A DNA stretch of 64,000 bases from Brevibacterium aurantiacum (GCF_007558825.1 NZ_VLTK01000005.1:280755-344754), one strand, 5' to 3'. Positions 37,858-47,099 are shown, counted from the stretch's first letter. The notes: generated from the sequence alone by a model not told the origin. Made by a program: numbers and translations.

Positions 37858-39363
37858 TCAGTGCTGCTCCGCTCGCTCCTCGGCGACCATCGATTTCACT
37901 TCCTCGCGGAGTTCTCTGGCGTCGTAGACGATGCCGGAGCGCAGAGTGAAGTCGACTCCGCCGACACGGTTGATGCCGGACTCTTCGGCGCGGAGATGAC
38001 CGTGGCCGTAGAGGACCTTGAAGTTGCTCAGGGGGTTGTCCTTGACGATGAGCAGGTCGGCGATCTTGCCGGGTTCGACGGAGCCGAGCTCGTCGTCTAT
38101 GCCGAGAAGCGCGGCGCTGCTCAGCGTGGCGGAGCGGACGACTTCGAGCGGGTGGAACCCCGCTTCGAGGAGGAGTTCAAGTTCTTCGATGAGGCCGAAG
38201 CCGAAGACCTTGTAGATGAAACCGGAGTCCGACCCGGCCGTGACCAAGCCGCCAAGGTTCTTGTAGTCGTTGACGAAGGACATCCATTTGACGTAGGCGT
38301 GGCGCCAAGCGATCTCGTCCTCGCTTGTCCAGTCGCCCATGTAGGAGCCGTGTTTGTCGGCCGAGGGCTGGAAGAACTCCCACAGAGTGGGGGAGGTGAA
38401 GTCCGAGTGCCATTCGGAGGTGCGCACTCGTGCGGCGTCGCGGGAGCCGATGTAGATGTTGAATGTCGGGCTCAATGCGGTTCCGAGTTCGAGGAGCTCC
38501 GCGAGGGTCTCCTGCCAGGCGCTGCTGCCGCGCTCGGCGGTCTGCAGCCACAGGTGGGCGCCTTGGCTGAAGCGCTGGGGTTCGCTGTTGTGGTTGTAGT
38601 CGGTGGGTACGTGCTGGAGGGTGCGGTCGCGGAACATGGCCTCGGGGATCCCGTACCAGTGTTCGATGCTGTTCAGTCCCCACCTCGCCGAGGTGAGGGC
38701 GTTGACCTGCGCGGCCCGGCGCTGGTCGTGGTGGCATGCGGTCCGCAGACCACGTGCTTGTGCTGCCTCGACGGCGGCACCGAACACAGTGGGGGAGGTG
38801 CCGAAGAACTTCACTCCGTTCGCACCGCGGTCGGCGACCTCATTGACCCACGCGGTTGCCTCGTCAGCAGTGACCGGGGTGGGCCCGTCGAGGGTTCCGG
38901 CACGCAGTGCGGGATAGATGTGCAGGCGCGGGGCCGCGATTTCGTTGGCTTCGGCTCGTCGGGCCTCGGAAACGGTCCAGTCGAGGCCGTTGAACGCACC
39001 GAGTTCGCGGATGGTGGTCACGCCGTGGCCGAGCCAGAGCTTATAGACATAGTCGGCGTTCGGGGCCTGCTCGGGTTTACCGATGTGGGCGTGAGAGTCG
39101 ATAAGACCCGGCAAGACGTAGGAGCCGTTGAGATCCATGACTTCGGCGCCGTCGGACGAGGGACGTTCGGTGAGGCTGCTCGCACCGTTCGGTTCCCAGA
39201 TTCCGGTGATCCTGTCGTCTTCGATCAGGATGTCCGCCGGCCCGTATGGGGCAGCCCCGGTCCCGTCGACGATCATGGCATCGCGGAGGATGAGCCTGGG
39301 GTAGGGTCCTGATCCGGTGCTCCGGGTGGGGGCGGCGATCTGGCCAGTGGATCCGAGCGTCAT
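37858..39363 (-). CDS. Amidohydrolase family protein
   Basis: A 501-aa metal-dependent hydrolase of the amidohydrolase superfamily. Strand-1 metal ligands are in LPGLIDSHAHIGK, later histidines in CHHDQR and SIEHWYG, and the C-terminal AGSDSGFIYK segment carries the metal-binding aspartate. The imidazolonepropionase/prolidase-like beta region (VDGTGAAPYGPADILIEDDRI) opens the protein. The ATG at 39363 follows GAGGAGACC; a longer frame to 39429 is unsupported. It is convergent with the peptidase genes and may cleave an N-acyl or peptide-like amide. Confidence 0.85.
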   Translation of the reverse strand: MTLGSTGQIAAPTRSTGSGPYPRLILRDAMIVDGTGAAPYGPADILIEDDRITGIWEPNGASSLTERPSSDGAEVMDLNGSYVLPGLIDSHAHIGKPEQAPNADYVYKLWLGHGVTTIRELGAFNGLDWTVSEARRAEANEIAAPRLHIYPALRAGTLDGPTPVTADEATAWVNEVADRGANGVKFFGTSPTVFGAAVEAAQARGLRTACHHDQRRAAQVNALTSARWGLNSIEHWYGIPEAMFRDRTLQHVPTDYNHNSEPQRFSQGAHLWLQTAERGSSAWQETLAELLELGTALSPTFNIYIGSRDAARVRTSEWHSDFTSPTLWEFFQPSADKHGSYMGDWTSEDEIAWRHAYVKWMSFVNDYKNLGGLVTAGSDSGFIYKVFGFGLIEELELLLEAGFHPLEVVRSATLSSAALLGIDDELGSVEPGKIADLLIVKDNPLSNFKVLYGHGHLRAEESGINRVGGVDFTLRSGIVYDARELREEVKSMVAEERAEQH

Positions 39364-39516
39364 TGGCGGTCTCCTCAAGGGTTTCGCGTATGAGCGGAGT
39401 GCTCTTCGCTGAGCTTGTTCAATACTCACTCAGGCTAGCGCGAGAGTCAGTGTCTTGTGCAGATCAACCGGGATGTAGGACACAAATGCTCCTTGCGACT
39501 AGAACGTGCCTGATCT

Positions 39517-40305
39517 TCACGCCCGAATGCGATCACCGGTATACCCCAGTCTCAGAGAGATCTCCCGTGCCGCAGACTTCATCACCGGTACCAGCGCTTG
39601 CATCCGTTCCTTCGGCATGTAGGGACGAGTGGCCGACAGCGAGACTCCTGCGACAATGCTTCCGCTGCCGTCCCGGATCGGGGCGGCCACGCACCGGATT
39701 CCTGGTTCGTTCTCCTCGAGGTCGAGTGAGGCACCGTCGTGTGTGTACCCGTTCATACGTTTGACGAATGCCTCCACCGCCGAGGCGTCTGCCCCCGGAT
39801 TCTCGGCTGTGAAAATCCGCTCCCACCGGTCATCCTGTCCGAGCAGCAGCGCCTTCCCGACACCGGTGCGAGTCATCGGCATGCGGTGGCCGATGCGAGA
39901 GCGCATCTCAGCACCACGAGTCCCCGGAATCTTATGGAGATAGAGCACCGACTCACCATCCTCGACGGAGAGGTGAATCGTGTCCTGAGTCCGCTCAGCG
40001 AGAGCCTCAAGACTCTCCCGGGCGACGACTGGCAGCGGATCCTGATTGAGCGCGGTGAAGCCGAACTCGATGAGAGTGGGTCCCAGACGAAACTCTCCCG
40101 GTGAACCGTGCCGCAGATAACCCATGTGCACCAGCAGCTGGATCATCCTGTGCGCACTTGATCGACCGATTCCAGTGGCGTCGACGACGGACTTCAACGT
40201 GGTGGACCCATGGGCGACGGCGCTGACGATCTGCAGACCTCTGGCCAATGTCTGGGTGCCCTGGGGAATTGCATCGCTGACAACGGTTCCAGAATCTTCG
40301 ATCAT
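39517..40305 (-). CDS. IclR family transcriptional regulator (galactonate locus)
   Basis: A 262-aa regulator. The N-terminal winged helix reads TLARGLQIVSAVAHGSTTLKS and GIGRSSAHRMIQLLVHMGYL, and the effector domain has the HLSVEDGESVLYLHKIPG segment and RIGHRMPMTRTGVGKALLL. It is divergent from dgoK and probably controls the galactonate operon; IclR-type regulators are a known alternative to the GntR-type DgoR. A symmetric element lies in the 110-bp gap. Confidence 0.87.
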   Translation of the reverse strand: MIEDSGTVVSDAIPQGTQTLARGLQIVSAVAHGSTTLKSVVDATGIGRSSAHRMIQLLVHMGYLRHGSPGEFRLGPTLIEFGFTALNQDPLPVVARESLEALAERTQDTIHLSVEDGESVLYLHKIPGTRGAEMRSRIGHRMPMTRTGVGKALLLGQDDRWERIFTAENPGADASAVEAFVKRMNGYTHDGASLDLEENEPGIRCVAAPIRDGSGSIVAGVSLSATRPYMPKERMQALVPVMKSAAREISLRLGYTGDRIRA

Positions 40306-40320
40306 CGCTCCAGTATGTCA

Positions 40321-40337
40321 CCTATCCCACATATAGG
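40321..40337. promoter_or_regulatory. Candidate operator between iclR and dgoK
   Basis: CCTAT-N7-ATAGG is a perfect 5-bp inverted repeat in the divergent region and overlaps a CATATA sequence that could be a -10. Binding by the IclR protein is inference. Confidence 0.4.
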
Positions 40338-40414
40338 GACACTGGTGGCGCATGGTGGAACGCCTGCCCATAGTGGCTCTTATGGCAAAACTGGCACCAC
40401 CTGAGGCCCCGCAG

Positions 40415-41362
40415 ATGATCGGCCTCGACTGGGGGACGAGCTCACTGCGAGCCTTCCTCATCGGCAACGACGGAGGCGTCCTCGCTGAACGCAACGGATC
40501 AGACGGGATCATGGCCGTCGGTCCGGACACCGGCGACCTCAAAGGCGACTTCTCCCGGCTCGCTCACGCCGCCATCGGCGACTGGCTCAGCGATCACGGC
40601 CACCTCCCTCTCCTCGCCTGTGGAATGATCGGTTCGACCCAGGGAGTCGCCGAGGCGGGTTACCTCGACCTGCCCATCGAACTTTCTGCCCTGGGTAGGC
40701 ATCTGACGTCGGTCGAACTGTCCATAGGCGAACTCCACATCGTCCCCGGGCTGCAGAAGACATCGACCGAAGAGACGGCTCCTGACGTCATCCGTGGAGA
40801 GGAGACCCAACTACTCGGCCTGCTCGACGCAGAGCAGGCCGACGCGACCACAGTGATCCTTCCCGGCACGCACACCAAATGGGTGAAGTGCCAGGGCCAG
40901 CGCGTGGCTGACTTCTCCACCGCGATGAGCGGAGAGATGTTCGGCCTTCTGAGCACCTCGTCGATCCTCAGCCGTCTGGCCGAACCCACCGATGACTTCC
41001 ACCCCGACGCCTTCGACTGGGGATTGAGCGTCGGAGGTGACGACCCCGCCGCGCTCACTTCCTCGATCTTCTCCGCACGCACCTGGGTCCTCGACGGACG
41101 ACTGCACGCGAAGGAAATCAACGACTACCTTTCGGGAATGCTCATCGGCGCCGAGGTGGCCGGCCAGCTCACAACAACAGCCGACTCTGCCGCCCCCTTC
41201 ATCGTCTGCGGAACCGCAGACCTGACGATGCGATACACACGCGCCCTCCGCCGATGCGGGCGACAGACGACAGAAGCGGATCCGCGCGCCGCTGCCACCG
41301 GACTCTTCAGCATCGCCGCACAATCCGGCCTCGTGCCGACCAAGGAGACCACCAATGACTGA
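40415..41362 (+). CDS. dgoK: 2-dehydro-3-deoxygalactonokinase
   Basis: A kinase of about 315 aa that phosphorylates 2-dehydro-3-deoxygalactonate. The N-terminus IGLDWGTSSLRAFL has the sugar-kinase phosphate-binding pattern of DgoK, and LPGTHTKWVKCQGQRVADF matches the active-site region. The ATG at 40415 has GAGG eight bases upstream and places the motif at the terminus as in known DgoK; ATGs at 40382 and 40352 are alternatives. Its end overlaps the aldolase gene by 8 bp. It is the first gene of the operon. Confidence 0.88.
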   Translation: MIGLDWGTSSLRAFLIGNDGGVLAERNGSDGIMAVGPDTGDLKGDFSRLAHAAIGDWLSDHGHLPLLACGMIGSTQGVAEAGYLDLPIELSALGRHLTSVELSIGELHIVPGLQKTSTEETAPDVIRGEETQLLGLLDAEQADATTVILPGTHTKWVKCQGQRVADFSTAMSGEMFGLLSTSSILSRLAEPTDDFHPDAFDWGLSVGGDDPAALTSSIFSARTWVLDGRLHAKEINDYLSGMLIGAEVAGQLTTTADSAAPFIVCGTADLTMRYTRALRRCGRQTTEADPRAAATGLFSIAAQSGLVPTKETTND

Positions 41363-41969
41363 CACAGTTCCCACCGGCCTCATCGCCATCCTCCGCGGGG
41401 TTCGCTCTGACGAGGTCCTCGACATCGCCGAAGGCATCGTCGCCTCCGGGTTCTCCGCCATCGAAGTTCCGCTCAACTCACCGGACCCCTTGGCTTCGAT
41501 CGAGGCGTTGGTCAACCGATTCGGTGATGAGGTGGAGATCGGTGCTGGCACGGTTCTCACCGCACGGCAGGTCCGCGACTGCAAGCGAGCCGGTGCCCGC
41601 ATCATCGTCGCACCCGACACCGATACCGAAGTCATCAAGACCGCGCTCGGGATGGGGCTCACCCCGTACCCGGGAGCCACGACCCCGACCGAGGCGTTCG
41701 CCGCCATCAAGGTAGGCGCCACCAAGGTCAAACTCTTCCCATCCTCGGCGGTCGGGATCAGCGGTATGAAGGCCTGGAGCGAGGTCCTTCCTGCCGGCAC
41801 CGAACTCTTTCCCGTCGGGGGAGTGGGACCCGACAACGCTGCCGAATGGCGCAACGCCGGTGCTGCCGGCCTGGGCCTCGGTTCCTCGCTCTATCGCCGA
41901 GGCGACCGCCCCGACGACGTACATAACCGGGCCGAGGCGATCGCCTCGGCGTGGGCCCAGGCCAACTGA
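41355..41969 (+). CDS. dgoA: 2-dehydro-3-deoxy-6-phosphogalactonate aldolase
   Basis: A KDPGal aldolase of 204 aa, the usual size. It splits 2-dehydro-3-deoxy-6-phosphogalactonate into pyruvate and glyceraldehyde 3-phosphate. Features are the N-terminal [12 protein letters not shown], the catalytic glutamate region [19 protein letters not shown], and the Schiff-base lysine in [20 protein letters not shown] forms the phosphate-binding loop. It overlaps dgoK and precedes dgoD by 47 bp. Confidence 0.9.
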   Translation: MTDTVPTGLIAILRGVRSDEVLDIAEGIVASGFSAIEVPLNSPDPLASIEALVNRFGDEVEIGAGTVLTARQVRDCKRAGARIIVAPDTDTEVIKTALGMGLTPYPGATTPTEAFAAIKVGATKVKLFPSSAVGISGMKAWSEVLPAGTELFPVGGVGPDNAAEWRNAGAAGLGLGSSLYRRGDRPDDVHNRAEAIASAWAQAN

Positions 41970-42016
41970 CCCAACGACGACAAGCAGATGACTACACCAG
42001 ACGAAAGGCCAGACCA

Positions 42017-43165
42017 ATGAAGATCACGTCGATGACGACGTACACCGTGCCGCCGAGGTGGCTGTTCCTCAAGATCGAGACGGATGAAGGGATAGTCGGC
42101 TGGGGCGAGCCGATCATCGAAGGCAAGGCCGCCACGGTTGCCGCCGCGGTCGATGAACTCTCCGACCTGCTCATCGGCAAGGATCCAGCGAATATCGAGG
42201 ATCTGTGGACGATCATGTATCGCGGTGGCTTCTATCGCGGTGGGCCGATCCTCATGAGTGCGATCTCAGGCATCGACCAGGCGCTGTGGGACATCAAGGG
42301 CAAGGCGCTCGGACAGCCGGTGCACCAGCTGCTCGGCGGGAAGGTCCGGGATCGGATCCGCACGTACTCATGGATCGGCGGTGACCGACCTGGCGACACC
42401 GCCGCAGCGGCGCTGGAGACGAAGAACCGCGGGTTCACCGCCGTGAAGATGAACGCGACCGAAGAGCTGCAGTTCATCGACTCCTACACCAAAGTCGACC
42501 AGGTCATCGAAAACGTGCAGGCTGTGCGGGAAGCCACCGGCGACGACTTCGGCATCGGCATCGACTTCCATGGGCGTGTACACAAGCCGATGGCCAAGGT
42601 CCTCATCAAGGAACTCGAACCCTATCGACTTCTCTTCATCGAAGAACCTGTGCTCTCCGAACACTTCGGTTCGCTGCGTGACGTCATGGCGAACACCCCG
42701 ACGCCGATAGCACTGGGGGAGCGACTGTTTTCCCGCTGGGACTTCCGCGAAGTGATCGCCTCCGGTGCGGTCGACATCATCCAGCCCGACGTCTCCCACT
42801 CCGGCGGCATCACGGAGACTCGGAAGATCGCGATGATGGCCGAAGCCTACGACGTCGCACTCGCACTGCACTGCCCCTTGGGCCCGATCGCGCTCGCCTC
42901 CTGCCTGCAGGTCGATGCCGGCAGCTACAACGCGTTCATTCAGGAACAGAGTCTGGGCATCCACTACAACACGAGTAACGACCTGCTCGACTACGTCACC
43001 GACCCCACGGTGTTCAACTACGAAGACGGCATGATCGACATCCCTTCCGGGCCCGGGCTGGGCATTGAGGTCAATGAGGAGTACGTCATCGAACGCTCAG
43101 CCGAAGGCCACCGGTGGCGCAACCCTATCTGGCGTCACGCCGACGGCTCGTTTGCGGAGTGGTGA
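42017..43165 (+). CDS. dgoD: D-galactonate dehydratase
   Basis: A 382-aa enolase-superfamily dehydratase that converts D-galactonate to 2-dehydro-3-deoxygalactonate. It closely follows the E. coli DgoD pattern as I recall it: [19 protein letters not shown] at the start, [20 protein letters not shown], the metal ligands in DFHGRVH, FIEEPVL and ALGERLFSR, and the catalytic segment [20 protein letters not shown] lies upstream of the ATG. The enzyme substrate is the likely cargo of the transporter encoded next. Confidence 0.93.
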   Translation: MKITSMTTYTVPPRWLFLKIETDEGIVGWGEPIIEGKAATVAAAVDELSDLLIGKDPANIEDLWTIMYRGGFYRGGPILMSAISGIDQALWDIKGKALGQPVHQLLGGKVRDRIRTYSWIGGDRPGDTAAAALETKNRGFTAVKMNATEELQFIDSYTKVDQVIENVQAVREATGDDFGIGIDFHGRVHKPMAKVLIKELEPYRLLFIEEPVLSEHFGSLRDVMANTPTPIALGERLFSRWDFREVIASGAVDIIQPDVSHSGGITETRKIAMMAEAYDVALALHCPLGPIALASCLQVDAGSYNAFIQEQSLGIHYNTSNDLLDYVTDPTVFNYEDGMIDIPSGPGLGIEVNEEYVIERSAEGHRWRNPIWRHADGSFAEW

Positions 43166-43175
43166 GGAGAGACCA

Positions 43176-44480
43176 ATGACTCAGCTGAAAACACAGATGA
43201 CCACTCGGCCCACACGGATGCGCTACATCATCGCGCTCCTGCTCTTCATCACCGTCGTCATCAACTACATGGACCGGGCCAACCTGTCCATTGCGATGCC
43301 GGCACTGTCTCAGGAATTCGATCTCACCACCGGTCAGCAGGGACTTCTGCTTTCTGCATTCGGGTGGACCTACGCCGCGATGCAGCTGCCCGGCGGGTGG
43401 CTCGTGGACCGGGTGAGGCCACGGGTGCTCTATGCCTCCTGCTTGGTGCTGTGGTCCCTGGCAACGCTTTTCATGGGTATCTCCGGCGGGTTCGTCGCCC
43501 TCATCATCCTCCGACTTCTGGTCGGCGGATTCGAAGCGCCCGCCTACCCGATTAACAACAAGGTGGCCACCGCGTGGTTCCCGGAGCGAGAGCGCGGAAG
43601 GGTCATCGCCTTCTACACCTCGGGGCAGTTCATTGGCCTCGCACTACTCACCCCCGTACTGTCCTGGCTGCAGACGGTTCTCACCTGGCACTGGGTGTTC
43701 ATCCTCACCGGGGTCGTCGGCATCATCTGGGCAGCGATCTGGTGGTTCGTCTATCGCGAGCCGCGGGACAAGGCAGGGGTCAACCGGGCCGAGATCGATC
43801 TCATTGCCTCCGGTGGGGGACTAGTCGATGTCGAGAGTGGTACGAAGAAGGAGACCAAGCCGAAACTCAGGTGGTCCGACGTCAAGGTCGTGCTGACCCG
43901 ACGGAAGCTATGGGGCATCTACCTCGGACAGTTCTGCCTGACCTCGACCCTGTGGTTCTTCCTCACCTGGTTCCCGACGTACCTCGTTGACTATCGCGGG
44001 ATGGATTACATCGAGTCGGGCTTCATGGCGTCACTGCCGTTCATCGCGGCTCTCGTTGGTGTGCTGCTTTCCGGGTGGGTCTCGGACCTCATGGTCAAGA
44101 AGGGCCTCACGCTTGGTACGGCTCGCAAGCTGCCGATCATCATCGGTCTGGCAATGACGGTGTTCATGCTCGGGGCGAACTACACGGATTCGACTGCGCT
44201 AGTCATCGTGTTCATGTCGATCGCGTTCTTCGGCAATGGATTTGCTTCGATCACCTGGTCACTGGTGTCCGCTCTCGCCCCCGAGCGACTGTTGGGTCTG
44301 ACCGGAGGCATGTTCAACTTCATCGGCAACCTCTCGTCGATCGCCACCCCGATCGTTATCGGCTTCCTCGTCACCGACATCGACTTCGCTCCGGCGTTCG
44401 TTTACATGGCAGCGATCACCGTCGTGGGTGTGTTGTCGTACGTGTTCCTCGTCGGCAAGGTTGAGCGCGTTGAGGAGTGA
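43176..44480 (+). CDS. dgoT: MFS transporter, galactonate type
   Basis: A 434-aa permease with 12 helices of the anion:cation symporter family. The first helix region reads LLLFITVVINYMDRANLSIA, typical of DgoT, ExuT and related hexonate transporters. The ATG at 43176 lies 10 bp after dgoD with GAGGAG upstream. Its place at the end of dgoKAD makes D-galactonate the probable substrate. It is the last gene before the low-GC accessory island. Confidence 0.88.
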   Translation: MTQLKTQMTTRPTRMRYIIALLLFITVVINYMDRANLSIAMPALSQEFDLTTGQQGLLLSAFGWTYAAMQLPGGWLVDRVRPRVLYASCLVLWSLATLFMGISGGFVALIILRLLVGGFEAPAYPINNKVATAWFPERERGRVIAFYTSGQFIGLALLTPVLSWLQTVLTWHWVFILTGVVGIIWAAIWWFVYREPRDKAGVNRAEIDLIASGGGLVDVESGTKKETKPKLRWSDVKVVLTRRKLWGIYLGQFCLTSTLWFFLTWFPTYLVDYRGMDYIESGFMASLPFIAALVGVLLSGWVSDLMVKKGLTLGTARKLPIIIGLAMTVFMLGANYTDSTALVIVFMSIAFFGNGFASITWSLVSALAPERLLGLTGGMFNFIGNLSSIATPIVIGFLVTDIDFAPAFVYMAAITVVGVLSYVFLVGKVERVEE

Positions 44481-44922
44481 GGGTCTGCTTTTGTTAACGT
44501 AGAGAAACACAGCTCTAGCACGATCTCGGCGCAGGTTTGCGGGCGCTTAGCGCCAGACGGTCATTCAACAATCTCGGTTTCTAACATGCCGATACAGGCG
44601 CTTCTAGTTGTCTCATAACTAGCGACGTGCACCTCCGAGAGCTCGTTCGCTTACGATACATAGTATTGAGAATCGCCCAGACGCAGACAGGTCGAAACCT
44701 CAAGAGAACCAGGTGAGCGCCTCATTTAGCAGACGAGACGTCTTATATGCCTAGGGATAAGAGACAAATTGGTTGCAGAGAACTTACAGTTCAGTTTCGG
44801 CTCGAAACGAGGGCAGGAACTTTGCATCTGCCCCGGTCGGCCTGGCCATGATCGCTGGGCGGTGCCTCGGCTTTCCAAGTTTAGGCGGCTATACGGAACA
44901 CTGGTGTGAACAGGCTACGTAC
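44481..44922. other. Noncoding left edge of the accessory island
   Basis: This 442-bp stretch is visibly richer in A and T than the operon before it and holds no supported gene. It contains a TGTCTCATAAC element at 44609-44619 inside a small inverted repeat (CTAGTT at 44605-44610 and AACTAG at 44618-44622 region), related to the two 44-bp repeats further on. No integrase or transposase remnant is seen. Confidence 0.55.
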
Positions 44923-45618
44923 CTATAGCCCCCACCAGAATGTTGACCCATAGATTTGACCATGGCCATCAGAATTGCCTAGATCTACCCACATCTGCCG
45001 CGGGGGCTCTCCGCCGTACTTTGTCTCCTCGGACAACTTGTTGAAAACTCCTTGAGTGATGTACGACGGGTATCCACGATTGAGTGCAGCCAGCTTAGCG
45101 GCGATATTTGCAGCATTGCCGACCCAGACAAGGTCGTTGCTACCGCGGATACCTGTCCGAGCGACCATTGTTTTCGAAGATGCGATACCCACCTTTTGCT
45201 CTAGCTTGTAGACGTTGTTTGGATATTGAGCGTCTATTGCGGGCTGGAGGATGTTGATTACGGCCCAGTTGATCTTAAGTGCTGTTTTGGCGGCGCTCGA
45301 GTTCTTCGAATCTCCTATGTAAACCGCCATGACCCGATCGCCGTCAAAAGCGGTGATCACGCCTCCGAGCGCTCGAATGATCCTGGATACGACGTAGAGA
45401 TAGTTTTTGTAGATCTCGGCAGCGAACCAGTCTTTGTAGCCATGCACTAATCCCGTTGAGTCCTTCAGATCTGCGTAAAGTACGACGGCGTCGAGATTGA
45501 CAGCTTGATTCCCAAGCGTGATGTCTTCAGTTGAGGGAACCTGTTGACCGTCACGACGGCCCCAGGTCGTCAAATGAGTCTTAGCCACGTATTCACGGAG
45601 CTCATCAGCAAACGTCAC
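44923..45618 (-). CDS. Class III nucleotide cyclase, Pycsar PycC-like (paralogue 1)
   Basis: A 231-aa stand-alone cyclase catalytic domain. Metal-binding aspartates are D50 in YADL and D94 in the FDGDRVMAV segment; the nucleotide-binding GNAANIAAK holds N171 with lysine 175 where most adenylate cyclases have arginine. The adenine-specific lysine before GD is not present, which fits a pyrimidine cyclase. The GTG start at 45618 has AAGGAAAATT upstream. It follows its paralogue by 15 bp. Cyclases of this form make cUMP or cCMP in Pycsar anti-phage systems; the nucleotide made here is unproven. Confidence 0.78.
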   Translation of the reverse strand: MTFADELREYVAKTHLTTWGRRDGQQVPSTEDITLGNQAVNLDAVVLYADLKDSTGLVHGYKDWFAAEIYKNYLYVVSRIIRALGGVITAFDGDRVMAVYIGDSKNSSAAKTALKINWAVINILQPAIDAQYPNNVYKLEQKVGIASSKTMVARTGIRGSNDLVWVGNAANIAAKLAALNRGYPSYITQGVFNKLSEETKYGGEPPRQMWVDLGNSDGHGQIYGSTFWWGL

Positions 45619-45633
45619 AATTTTCCTTCATTT

Positions 45634-46347
45634 CTAGGCGACCGACCATGTCCAAGCTGATCCGTAAAGCGAGTACCCGAGTGCAGTGGAGCCAAGTGTG
45701 GTCCACATGTTCTGCTTGGTGCCCTCTCCGCCCAACTTTGCCCAGTCCAATAGGCTCCCATAGACAGCCGAACTAATATAGGTAGGATACGTTGGATCGA
45801 GCGCCGCCATCTTCGCTGCGTGGTTAGCCGCATTGCCAACCCAGACTAGGTCGTTGTTGCCGCGGATACCCGTCCTAGCTACGAAAAGTTTCGATGTGTC
45901 GATACCTACTCGCTGCTTCAATTCGAGGGTGGTCTTCGGGAACCTTTGTCGGTAGCGTGACATTACGACATTCTTGGTCATCCAGTTGATCTGGAGTCCA
46001 CTTTTCGCCGCACTGGAGTTCTTCGTCCCTCCGATAAACACCGCCATCACGCGGTCACCGTCGTAGGCGGTGATGACTCCGCCGTTCGATCTAATGATCT
46101 TCGCAGCGCAGTACAGGTAGGACTTATATAAATCTGCCGCTACCCAGTCTTGTTTCGTCTCAACAATCTGAGTGGAACCGGCCAAATCTGCGTAAAGCAC
46201 TGTCGCGTTAAGCTCGACTGCTTCGTTCGTCAGCTTTACACCCTCAGCTTCCGGCACCTTCTGTCCTTGGCGGCGCGTCCACGAGTCAGTGAAGACCGTA
46301 TTGACATAGGTCATCAGCTCATCTTTGAGGGCCACTTGTTGCTCCAT
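45634..46347 (-). CDS. Class III nucleotide cyclase, Pycsar PycC-like (paralogue 2)
   Basis: A cyclase homologous to the next gene along its whole length, with roughly half the residues identical by eye. The metal-binding motifs are YADLAGST and YDGDRVMAV, and GNAANHAAK is shared. The ATG at 46347 is chosen; a TTG at 46368 gives 7 extra residues and has a poor ribosome site. Both copies keep the catalytic residues, so each may be active or they may form a heterodimer, since class III active sites lie between two subunits. The effector gene is divergent. Confidence 0.78.
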   Translation of the reverse strand: MEQQVALKDELMTYVNTVFTDSWTRRQGQKVPEAEGVKLTNEAVELNATVLYADLAGSTQIVETKQDWVAADLYKSYLYCAAKIIRSNGGVITAYDGDRVMAVFIGGTKNSSAAKSGLQINWMTKNVVMSRYRQRFPKTTLELKQRVGIDTSKLFVARTGIRGNNDLVWVGNAANHAAKMAALDPTYPTYISSAVYGSLLDWAKLGGEGTKQNMWTTLGSTALGYSLYGSAWTWSVA

Positions 46348-46412
46348 GTCAATAAATTTTCCCGACAACGAGAGAGATCCCGCTGTCCGCCTATTCTCAT
46401 AGTATCTTGAGC

Positions 46413-46456
46413 ATGTTCACGGTGCGTGGAAACTGGAGACGGCGTGTATGTTCACG
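46413..46456. repeat. Direct repeat ATGTTCACG flanking the effector start
   Basis: ATGTTCACG is present at 46413-46421 and again at 46448-46456, 35 bp apart, in the divergent region between the cyclase and effector genes. It may be a regulator site. Confidence 0.4.
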
Positions 46457-47028
46457 TTATGACCCGAAAATCCCTCAGACGTCGTCGCGCGGCCGCACTG
46501 ACAGCTCCGTCTCCGCAGCCGAATCCAGATCAGGCGTGGAAGTTGCTGGGACTAATCAATGAATGGATACGACATTCTGATGCCAAGGCCGCTGTCACCC
46601 TCGCATTCTCCGGAGTTCTCGGAACGATGATCTTCAACCTAGTCAATGGGTTCGAACACCGAACTCCCCTCTTCGGTGGGCTAGTGGTATTGGCGAGCCT
46701 CCTGCTGGTCGCGACCGTCTCACTCTGTGCTTGGACTCTCACGCCGCGAGTGAACGACAAGGACGCGGACCCACAGGACATCAATCGGATCTTTTTCGCC
46801 AGTATCACCCGTCACTTCGAAGGTGCTCGTCCCCGTTTCCAGGGGGTACTGAATGAGCTTACTGCTAATCCAGGGGAGTTAATCAATGACCTAGCTGATC
46901 AGATCCACGCGAACGCAAAGATTTCAACGATAAAGGCCAAGTACGTAAAGTGGGCGATCCGAGCCGCACTTGCAACGAGCGCGGCAGTTGCCTGCCTCGC
47001 GGTCCTAGTCGGTCTCTCGAACTTCTGA
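46444..47028 (+). CDS. Pycsar effector-like membrane protein (DUF5706-like)
   Basis: A membrane protein of about 194 aa resembling the PycTM effector (DUF5706). The motif NEWIRHSDAK precedes two predicted helices (about residues 49-67 and 76-98 from this start), and a third is at the C-terminus (170-191). In Pycsar the cyclic pyrimidine nucleotide triggers the effector to damage the membrane. GGAG lies five bases before the GTG at 46444; an ATG at 46459 is an alternative. It is divergent from the two cyclases. The family call is by motif and context, not search. Confidence 0.72.
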   Translation: MYVHVMTRKSLRRRRAAALTAPSPQPNPDQAWKLLGLINEWIRHSDAKAAVTLAFSGVLGTMIFNLVNGFEHRTPLFGGLVVLASLLLVATVSLCAWTLTPRVNDKDADPQDINRIFFASITRHFEGARPRFQGVLNELTANPGELINDLADQIHANAKISTIKAKYVKWAIRAALATSAAVACLAVLVGLSNF

Positions 47029-47099
47029 ACCCATGCGGGGAACTTAGATCGTTGGCCACAAGCCGAACGGCATGATTCAAGTTCGAACCGCTGGAGAAG

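Noticed and set aside
37861..39312. Long plus-strand open frame of about 480 codons opposite the amidohydrolase
   Set aside because: GC-driven shadow frame; low-complexity glycine/valine/acidic sequence and no ribosome site.
44923..46347. The two cyclases as ordinary adenylate cyclases of carbon control
   Set aside because: They are single small domains without sensor regions, lack the usual adenine-specific lysine, and sit beside a DUF5706-like effector.
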